This document shows positions 1 through 5,646 of a DNA stretch of 11,492 nt, piece by piece. Source of the DNA: Deferribacteres bacterium. Lineage in GTDB: Bacteria; Thermosulfidibacterota; Thermosulfidibacteria; Thermosulfidibacterales; Thermosulfidibacteraceae. Position 1 is the first letter of the stretch, and every line of letters starts with the position of its first letter. The position numbers and the translations under genes are program-made. Where the stretch lies: contig JAADEW010000106.1 in assembly GCA_013153205.1 (NCBI GenBank), forward strand, positions 1-11,492, written 5' to 3'. The notes beneath the pieces are model-generated. The model was given only the letters and a program-made list of their open reading frames with translations. It had not been told where the DNA came from and searched no databases.

Positions 1-2
1 CC

Positions 3-665
3 TCTCAGGAACACAAAGCTCCGGAAAAAGGGGCTCCTAAAAAAGAAGCTTCCAAAGAAAAAGAACAGCAAAAGACCAAAAAAGAGGTTAAAAAGAAAAA
101 AGGCACCCGAAAAAACCGGAAGCCATCCACAAAAAAGGAAAAGCCCTCTTCAGGAAAGCAAAAGCAAGAAAAGAAGATGTCAAAAGAAAAGATAAAACTT
201 GCGGTAAAAACACCATCTGCACTTTCCAGGCCTCTTCCCCCCATTCCCAAAAGAAAAATTCCCCTCATAGACCCGCGGCTTGTAAGCAAGGAGAGCAAAA
301 AGATAGTTCCAGAGATGGGAGAGGGAGAGTCTGTAGAGATATCCCTTGATACCACGGAATCCAAATACATCTCCTACTTCAAACACATAAGAGACAAGCT
401 GTATCTCGTCTGGAGATATCCACCGGAGGCTGCCGCCGCCGGCATTCAGGGAACGGTGAGGATACTGTTCGTAATTGAGAGAAACGGCAGGCTGAAAGAG
501 GTAAAGATACTTGAAAGCTCAGGCTATCCCATACTGGACAAAGAAGCGGTGAGAGCCATTATCGCCGCATCTCCCTTCGGTCCATTTCCTCCAGACTGGA
601 CGGAAAAAGAGCTCAGAATAAGGGCTCGGTTTATTTATCACCTCTTTTCAAGTTCACCCTTCTGA
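3..665 (+). CDS. tonB: TonB-family energy-transducing protein, C-terminal part (5' end outside window)
   Basis: TonB proteins carry energy from the inner-membrane ExbB/ExbD motor across the periplasm to outer-membrane receptors. The reading frame is open to the left edge, so the N-terminal membrane anchor lies outside; 220 residues are visible. An ATG at 177 lies inside the open frame and is not likely to be the true start. The first ~58 visible residues are a low-complexity linker with 22 lysines, followed by a short Pro-rich stretch (SRPLPPIPKRKIP). The last ~100 residues fit the TonB C-terminal domain: WRYPPEAAAAGIQGTV, then ILFVIERNGRLKEVKI, ESSGYPILDKEAVRAI, the PFGPFP turn and a final FIYHLF strand. 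The linker is more basic than the usual Pro-Glu/Pro-Lys spacer. The stop codon lies inside the 3' end of the convergent trpS. ExbB/ExbD genes may lie upstream, but this cannot be seen. The family call is firm; the receptor it serves is unknown. Confidence 0.88.
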   Translation, partial: SQEHKAPEKGAPKKEASKEKEQQKTKKEVKKKKGTRKNRKPSTKKEKPSSGKQKQEKKMSKEKIKLAVKTPSALSRPLPPIPKRKIPLIDPRLVSKESKKIVPEMGEGESVEISLDTTESKYISYFKHIRDKLYLVWRYPPEAAAAGIQGTVRILFVIERNGRLKEVKILESSGYPILDKEAVRAIIAASPFGPFPPDWTEKELRIRARFIYHLFSSSPF

Positions 666-1645
666 AGGGAGAATCCCATTCTCTCCATAACCTCAGCCAT
701 GGTGAGCTTTGCTATCTCACGGGCTTTACGGCTTCCCTCAGCCAGAATGTCCATGACAAGTTCTCTGTTGCCCGCATACTCCCTTCTCCTCTTTATAACC
801 GGAGAAAGCTCTCTCATCATGTGCTCAAATAGCATCTTCTTGCAGTCAACACACCCTATTGAAGCGTTTCTGCATCCCTCTATCACTTCCTGCCTGACAT
901 CCTCAGGTGAAAAAGCCAGATGAAAGGCAAAAACCGGGCATTTGTCAGGGTCTCCGGGGTCCTTTCTCCTCTTTCTGTTGGTATCCGTTACCATGGTGCG
1001 TATCTTCTCCCAAATGGTCTTTTCGTCGTCTGCAAGGTAGATGGCGTTGTTGTAGCTTTTGCTCATTTTCCTTCCGTCTGTTCCGGGGACTTTGGGAATT
1101 TCGGTGAGTTTCGCCTTCGGCTCCGGGAAGCACTCTCCGTAAAAGTGGTTAAATCTTCTTGCAATCTCACGGGTGAGCTCAAGGTGGGGAAGCTGGTCAA
1201 CTCCCACGGGCACATATTCGGCTTTGTATATGAGTATGTCTGCGGCCTGCAGAACCGGATAACCCAGAAAACCATAAGTGGCAAGGTCTTTGTGCTTAAG
1301 CTCCTGCCTTATCTCTTTATAGGTGGGATTTCTTTCAAGCCATGAAACAGGCGTAATCATTGAGAACAGAAGGTGAAGCTCTGCGTGTTCCTTTATCCAC
1401 GACTGAACGAAAAGGGTGGCTCTGTTCGGGTCAACTCCCGCCGCAAGCCAGTCTATCACTATCTCAAGAGAGTAATCGGCTATCTGCGAAGGATTTTCGT
1501 ATTCCGTGGTCAAAGCGTGCCAGTCAGCCACAAAATAGAAGCATTCATACTCTTTCTGAAGCTCAACCCAGTTTTTGAGAGCGCCAAGATAGTTGCCCAG
1601 ATGAAGCTTGCCGGTAGGTCTCATTCCGCTCAAAACCCTTGCCAT
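638..1645 (-). CDS. trpS: Tryptophanyl-tRNA synthetase (class Ic)
   Basis: This cytoplasmic enzyme charges tRNA-Trp with tryptophan using ATP. The 335-residue protein has the usual bacterial TrpRS length. The N-terminal Rossmann fold begins with SGMRPTGKLHLGNYLGAL, which contains the HIGH-like signature (HLGN, residues 15-18). The tryptophan/tRNA region has PVLQAADILIYKA and the VGVDQLPHLELTREIA block around residues 145-163. The second ATP signature is a perfect KMSKS at 193-197 within GRKMSKSYNN. The C-terminal helical domain contains the common GCVDCKKML segment. The ATG at 1645 follows comEC by 1 nt, and a GGAGG Shine-Dalgarno (1652-1656) lies 6 nt upstream, inside the last codons of comEC, so translation is probably coupled. 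It is the last gene of the minus-strand cluster, and its final codons overlap tonB by 28 bp. All catalytic signatures are intact. Confidence 0.97.
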   Translation of the reverse strand: MARVLSGMRPTGKLHLGNYLGALKNWVELQKEYECFYFVADWHALTTEYENPSQIADYSLEIVIDWLAAGVDPNRATLFVQSWIKEHAELHLLFSMITPVSWLERNPTYKEIRQELKHKDLATYGFLGYPVLQAADILIYKAEYVPVGVDQLPHLELTREIARRFNHFYGECFPEPKAKLTEIPKVPGTDGRKMSKSYNNAIYLADDEKTIWEKIRTMVTDTNRKRRKDPGDPDKCPVFAFHLAFSPEDVRQEVIEGCRNASIGCVDCKKMLFEHMMRELSPVIKRRREYAGNRELVMDILAEGSRKAREIAKLTMAEVMERMGFSLQKGELEKR

Positions 1646-1646
1646 T

Positions 1647-3395
1647 TCAATCCTCCAGCCTAACAGTTATTGCACCCGTTTTCCACGGATAAAACACTTT
1701 GCCCTTTACCACAACCGGTCCATTTTTTATCCTACAAAACCTGCAATGGCAAATCCCTTTTGGACACAAAAAGCAGATGCCTGCAACCACCACATCACGG
1801 CAGGCACCTGAAGCAGTAAAGGCTTTTACAAGACTTTTGACCTTTATCACCCTTTTCAGATATGGAAGATAAGCGGAGGAATCCTTTGAAGGCGATGTGA
1901 GGAAGACTTTATCAAGAGACTTTACATCCTGCCACAAAAGGGCGCTTACAAGTTCCTTGCCTCCCAGAGCTCCCCTCCCACCGGCATCAACGAGAATCCA
2001 AAAGCCTTTGTGAACAACCAGAGAGGCATTTCCCCTTTTGCCGAGGTCAAAAAAGACCGCCCTGTCCCGTCTGTTCAGGTAAAAAGAGCAGACGGCGACG
2101 CACACTACAAGTCCCGAAATCAGCAGAAACACACGCCTTTTTGAGAGAAAATAAAAGAGGAAAAAGGGAACAGCCGCTACAACCACCGTTTCCGTCCTCG
2201 TTACCCATAACTCAGCCCATCTAATAGAGGATAAGTGCTTTACGACACTGTAAATAACCCATGCCACGCTGTTGGCAGGGCCAATCAAGATATAGGAGCT
2301 GGAAAGGAGAGTGAAGCACAAATTGAAAATGAGAAAGGGAATAAAAACGGAAAATAGTGGAAGAAAGAGGATGTTTGACACAACCGACAGAGGATAAACC
2401 CTGTGAAAGTGAAAGGCGGTTATGGGCATGAGAGCTAAAGAGACGGCAACGCTTATGAGGATAAAGCTTTTTACATAGGACAGGTGTCTGAATCTCTCAA
2501 TTATAAACGCTATGGTGAAGACAGCGGCAAAGGTGTATTCAAACCCTGCCCCTGTTATATCAAGGGGGTTGCTCAAAAACATGACCACAAAAGCCCAGAA
2601 AGCTATACGGTAAAGGGATGTGTCCCGCTCAAAAAGGTGAAGAACAACAAATATCACATACATGATGGAAGCCCGCAGAGCCGAAAGCTGAGAGCCCGTT
2701 ATCACAAAAAGAAAGGGCAGAACGAACAGGTTTAAGAGATGGGCTGATTTAGAGGGCAGAAGGGAAAAGGGAAACTTCACGAAAAGATTGAGCACCCTCA
2801 TGGCAAAAAGCAAAACAGCATAAGAGAGTCCCAGAATTATCCCGAAGTGAAACCCGCTTACCGCAAAAAGATGCCCAAGCCCCAGCCTGTAAAAGTATTC
2901 CCTTTCCCCTGAGGGAACGAGCTCTTTAACCCCCAGCACCATTCCCAAGGTGAAGAACCTCAAGGGCTGGGGGAACCTTTCAACGCGGCGGATTACATAA
3001 GTCCTGAAGAGGTGCAAGGCTTTCAGTATCCCTTTTCCTCTCTTTATGACTTCATACTCTTTAACCCTTATGTAGCCGCATATTCCCTCTCTTTTAAGGT
3101 AAAGCTTTAAGTGAAAACTTCCCGGATTTTTATAACTGTAGGGAGTATATATGCGGCCGCAGACAAAAACCCTATCCCCGTAAGAGAGACTGTGATAACC
3201 GGACAGCACAAGCCGATACCTGCACCCTTCCGCTTTAAGCCAGAGCTTTCGGCTTTCTGGAAATACATCTGACGAGACCACGCCTCTTACACAGGTGTAG
3301 CCTTTAAGAGGTGTTATTTGAACACTTTTATAGGCTTGAACAAAAATTGCGGAAAATAAAACAGAGACTGCAATAAAAGCTAACTTAGCTTTCAA
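1647..3395 (-). CDS. comEC: ComEC/Rec2-type DNA-uptake channel with degenerate metallo-beta-lactamase domain
   Basis: ComEC forms the inner-membrane channel that imports single-stranded DNA during natural transformation. The 582-residue protein is shorter than classic ComEC (roughly 700-800). One hydrophobic segment (about 5-21) is followed by the periplasmic OB-like domain (about 28-116, ending with NPGSFHLKLYLKREGI). The polytopic Competence domain (about 145-440, roughly nine membrane segments) carries the family motif GHLFAVSGFHFG at 174-185. The C-terminal ~140 residues resemble the family's metallo-beta-lactamase-like domain: VFFDLGKRGNASLVV and ILVDAGG align with FLDVGQGDA and LIDGG. 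The metal motif, however, is SPSKDS (501-506) rather than HxHxDH, and six cysteines crowd residues 532-554. The start is TTG at 3395, overlapping the HU gene by 11 nt; an in-frame stop lies four codons upstream. The channel call is firm. Retained DNA-uptake activity, and the role of the altered domain, are not shown. Confidence 0.9.
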   Translation of the reverse strand: MKAKLAFIAVSVLFSAIFVQAYKSVQITPLKGYTCVRGVVSSDVFPESRKLWLKAEGCRYRLVLSGYHSLSYGDRVFVCGRIYTPYSYKNPGSFHLKLYLKREGICGYIRVKEYEVIKRGKGILKALHLFRTYVIRRVERFPQPLRFFTLGMVLGVKELVPSGEREYFYRLGLGHLFAVSGFHFGIILGLSYAVLLFAMRVLNLFVKFPFSLLPSKSAHLLNLFVLPFLFVITGSQLSALRASIMYVIFVVLHLFERDTSLYRIAFWAFVVMFLSNPLDITGAGFEYTFAAVFTIAFIIERFRHLSYVKSFILISVAVSLALMPITAFHFHRVYPLSVVSNILFLPLFSVFIPFLIFNLCFTLLSSSYILIGPANSVAWVIYSVVKHLSSIRWAELWVTRTETVVVAAVPFFLFYFLSKRRVFLLISGLVVCVAVCSFYLNRRDRAVFFDLGKRGNASLVVHKGFWILVDAGGRGALGGKELVSALLWQDVKSLDKVFLTSPSKDSSAYLPYLKRVIKVKSLVKAFTASGACRDVVVAGICFLCPKGICHCRFCRIKNGPVVVKGKVFYPWKTGAITVRLED

Positions 3396-3660
3396 CCACC
3401 TTTTTCAGCTTCTTGCTGGGCCTGAACCTCACCACACGGCGGGGTTCAATCCTCACCTCTTCTCCCGTCTGGAGGTTTCTGCCCTTCACTCTATTTGATT
3501 GCACCACCTCAAAGGTGCCGAATCTTCTAATTATAACGCTTTCGCCGTTAACCAGAGCGTTGAAAATTTCGTCAAGAACCATGTCCACTATCTCACGCGC
3601 CTTGCTTTTGGTCAAACCGGTTGCTTCAACCACCTTTTCAACGATATCAGCCTTTACCAA
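3385..3660 (-). CDS. hup: HU/IHF-family nucleoid DNA-binding protein
   Basis: HU-family proteins are small dimeric histone-like proteins that bend and package DNA. The 91-residue length is typical. The N-terminal helices read VKADIVEKVVEATGLTKSKA. The beta-arm region has RRFGTFEVVQSNRVKGRN, matching the family signature around GFGTF, and NLQTGEEVRI at the arm tip corresponds to the conserved RNPxTGE element; here the Pro is replaced by Leu-Gln context, a small variation. The C-terminus RFRPSKKLKKVV is the usual last helix. The start is TTG, chosen because it gives the canonical N-terminus and has GGAGGG (3668-3673) 7 nt upstream. It starts 3 nt after prfA and overlaps comEC by 11 nt. HU versus IHF-alpha/beta identity cannot be settled from sequence reading alone; the gene symbol is generic. 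Confidence 0.93.
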   Translation of the reverse strand: MVKADIVEKVVEATGLTKSKAREIVDMVLDEIFNALVNGESVIIRRFGTFEVVQSNRVKGRNLQTGEEVRIEPRRVVRFRPSKKLKKVVES

Positions 3661-3663
3661 CTT

Positions 3664-4743
3664 CTAACCCTCCATCATGTTCTTGAGTCTCTCTGCCTGA
3701 TAATAAGCTATCAGGGCATCAATAATCTCATCAAGGTCTCCGTCTAAAATATCTTCAAGTTTGTAAAGTGTCAAACCTATCCTGTGGTCCGTAACCCTGT
3801 TCTGGGGAAAGTTGTAAGTCCTTATCTTTTCGCTCCTTTCGCCTGTTCCCACCTGTTTTCTTCTCTCTTCTGAAATCTCCTCCTGCTGTTTCTTCTCCAT
3901 CATCTCTTTGAGCTTTGCTCTCAGGATTCTCATGGCTTTTTCTCTGTTTTTGTGCTGGGAACGCTCGTCCTGACACTGAACAACGATACCCGTGGGAAGA
4001 TGGGTTATCCTTATGGCTGAATCGGTCACGTTCACGTGCTGTCCACCGGGACCGGAAGCCCTGAACGTCTCAATCTTAAGCTCATCAGGCTTTATCTCCA
4101 CTTCAAACTCCTCGGCTTCAGGGAGAACGGCAACGGTAGCGGTGGAGGTGTGTATTCTCCCTCCGGATTCGGTTTCGGGAACCCTCTGAACCCGGTGAAC
4201 ACCCACCTCGTATTTGAGCCGGGAGAAAGCGCCTTTACCTTCAATGAGGGCAACCACCTCTTTAAAACCACCTCTTCCCGTGATGTTCACATCCAACAGC
4301 TGAACCTTCCAGCCCTTGCGCTCGGCATAGCGGGAATACATCCTGAAAAGCTCAGCGGCGAAAAGAGCCGCTTCCTCTCCACCGGCGGCAGCCCTTATTT
4401 CAAGGAAGATGTTCTTCTCATCTCTGGGGTCCTTGGGCAGAAGCAGAAGCTTGAGCTCGGATTCAAGCTGTTCCCTCCTCTCCTCAAGCTCCTTCAGCTC
4501 CTCCTTGGCAAGCTCAACTAACTCTTTGTCCTCCTCCTGCTCAATTATCTCCTCACAGCCATCTATCCGCTTGAGTGTCTCTTTTAAGTCCTGAAACTTC
4601 TCCACGATAGGCTCAAGCTCTGACTTCTCCTTGGCAAGCTTTTTCATCTTCTCGTAGTCTGAATAGACCTCCGGTTTGGAAAGCTCCTCTTCAAGCTTCT
4701 TGTATTTATCCTCTACCTCGGCAAGCTTCTCAACGAGGTTCAT
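3664..4743 (-). CDS. prfA: Peptide chain release factor 1 (RF1)
   Basis: RF1 reads UAA and UAG stop codons in the ribosomal A site and triggers release of the finished peptide. Length (359) is standard. The N-terminal ~110 residues form a highly charged coiled-coil domain. Domain 2 carries the codon-recognition tripeptide at 189-191 (PET in RVQRVPETESGGRIHTS), which fits the P-x-T rule of RF1 and not the SPF of RF2. The catalytic GGQ is at 233-235 in RASGPGGQHVNVTDSAIR, with HKNREKAMRILRAKL following. This confirms RF1 rather than RF2 or a rescue factor. The ATG overlaps the thyX stop by 4 nt (ATGA). The gene for PrmC, which methylates the GGQ glutamine and often follows prfA, is not next door; HU follows instead. 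Confidence 0.97.
   Translation of the reverse strand: MNLVEKLAEVEDKYKKLEEELSKPEVYSDYEKMKKLAKEKSELEPIVEKFQDLKETLKRIDGCEEIIEQEEDKELVELAKEELKELEERREQLESELKLLLLPKDPRDEKNIFLEIRAAAGGEEAALFAAELFRMYSRYAERKGWKVQLLDVNITGRGGFKEVVALIEGKGAFSRLKYEVGVHRVQRVPETESGGRIHTSTATVAVLPEAEEFEVEIKPDELKIETFRASGPGGQHVNVTDSAIRITHLPTGIVVQCQDERSQHKNREKAMRILRAKLKEMMEKKQQEEISEERRKQVGTGERSEKIRTYNFPQNRVTDHRIGLTLYKLEDILDGDLDEIIDALIAYYQAERLKNMMEG
3668..3673 (-). promoter_or_regulatory. Shine-Dalgarno for the HU gene
   Basis: On the minus strand this reads GGAGGG, formed by the last sense codons of prfA (GAG GGT), 7 nt before the TTG at 3660. It supports the TTG as the true start of the HU gene and suggests that translation of HU is coupled to termination on prfA. 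Confidence 0.75.
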
Positions 4744-5426
4744 AGAAGTTCAAACTCCTTCCTCACTTCCTCTGCTTTCCCACAGCTAAATTCCCCTTCC
4801 GAACACGCCCCCCGCACACATGCGGGACCAGCATCTCTAAATACCACAGGAGCCACCCTTTTAACAAGGGAAAGCATCCTTTTGGCGGCTTCTCTTATCT
4901 CCCACTGGGCTCTGTTACAGCACCTCAAGGTGAAAAAGTGCAGAAGCTCTCTCGCGTTCATGGTGACTATGATTTTGCTCTCTATAGCCTGCGGAATTAT
5001 GTATCTCGCATCTTCTTTGTCCACCCCCAGCTCACACAGCTTTCGGTAAAGACTGCGGGCTTTATCCACGGCTTCCTCGTAAAGCCTAAGAGCTTCCTGG
5101 TTTTCCGCAATGGAAGGCGGTATCACGCAGGAAAAGTTGCTCTCGTCCACATACCTCTGGCTTCTCTGAGAGTAAGAGGCTATCCTGTGTCTTACGAGCT
5201 GGTGGGTCATGACCCTTGATACCCCTTCAAGGGAAAAGGTGAAGCTTGCGTGCTCAAACACCGAAAGATGCCCCGATTTCTTCAGCCGCTCTATCAAATC
5301 CTGCGGGCTCTTGTGGCTGGCTTCCCTTTCAATAAAGTCCACATCGTGCTTGGAATAGCAGAGCCTTGCGGCTACATAAATCACCTTCTCCACATCGGGG
5401 GTGTGGGAGATAAGCCTCACCTTCAT
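4740..5426 (-). CDS. thyX: Flavin-dependent thymidylate synthase ThyX
   Basis: ThyX makes dTMP from dUMP using methylene-tetrahydrofolate, with FAD and NAD(P)H as reductant, and replaces the unrelated ThyA. The 228-residue protein has the defining RHRX7S motif (RHR 79-81, Ser 89, in RHRIASYSQRSQRY). FEHASFTF precedes it, and NARELLHFFTLRCCNRAQWEIR (about 157-178) is the FAD/dUMP-binding block. The last ~30 residues hold three cysteines (C203, C208, C215) in CVRGACSEGEFSC, a possible metal-binding tail. The gene lies between rpmE and prfA: it begins 10 nt after rpmE and overlaps prfA by 4 nt. Unusually, no Shine-Dalgarno precedes the ATG; the spacer is TTCCCTCCCC. No upstream in-frame start exists, because a TAA comes first. 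No thyA is seen in this window. Confidence 0.97.
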   Translation of the reverse strand: MKVRLISHTPDVEKVIYVAARLCYSKHDVDFIEREASHKSPQDLIERLKKSGHLSVFEHASFTFSLEGVSRVMTHQLVRHRIASYSQRSQRYVDESNFSCVIPPSIAENQEALRLYEEAVDKARSLYRKLCELGVDKEDARYIIPQAIESKIIVTMNARELLHFFTLRCCNRAQWEIREAAKRMLSLVKRVAPVVFRDAGPACVRGACSEGEFSCGKAEEVRKEFELL

Positions 5427-5436
5427 GGGGAGGGAA

Positions 5437-5646
5437 CTACTTTATTTCACCGTATTTCTGTCTGAACTTCTCCGCCCTTCCGGTTACCTCTTTCTGCTTC
5501 TGCTTTCCTGTGTAGAAGGGATGACACTCAGCGCAGACCGCTACATGAAGCACATCTTTGGGATAGGTTGACCTCGTCTTAAAGGTATTTCCACAGGCGC
5601 ATATAACCGTTATCTCGTGGTAGTCAGGATGAATTCCCTTCTTCAT
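5437..5646 (-). CDS. rpmE: 50S ribosomal protein L31, zinc-binding (C+) form
   Basis: L31 sits on the large ribosomal subunit and contributes to the bridge with the small subunit. The 69-residue protein starts MKKGIHPDYHEITVICACGN, the usual N-terminus. It keeps all four zinc ligands of the C+ form: C16 and C18 (CAC), then C38 and C41 (CAEC), followed by HPFYTGKQK. The protein ends in a basic tail. It is therefore the zinc-loaded housekeeping type rather than the zinc-independent YtiA-type paralogue made under zinc limitation. The ATG follows the glgA stop directly (TAGATG). A strong AAGGAGGAG (5652-5660), formed by the last glgA codons, lies 5 nt upstream. Confidence 0.97.
   Translation of the reverse strand: MKKGIHPDYHEITVICACGNTFKTRSTYPKDVLHVAVCAECHPFYTGKQKQKEVTGRAEKFRQKYGEIK

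Noticed and set aside
177..665. ATG at 177 as the true start of the TonB-family gene
   Set aside because: The same frame is open to the left edge and encodes the Lys-rich linker typical of the middle of such a protein; starting at 177 would leave no membrane anchor.
667..685. An intrinsic terminator for tonB
   Set aside because: The stem has no following U-run and lies in trpS codons, so it was kept only as a low-grade observation, not a terminator feature.
920..1345. A 141-codon open frame on the plus strand inside trpS
   Set aside because: It lies wholly antisense to trpS, which has all catalytic motifs, and its peptide shows no family motif or ribosome-binding site of note.
1647..1900. 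A frameshift or sequencing error in comEC hiding the HxHxDH motif
   Set aside because: I translated the relevant stretch in the adjacent frame and found no HxHxDH-like peptide, while the used frame keeps FFDLG, LVDAGG and VFLT in order and runs cleanly to a stop coupled to trpS.
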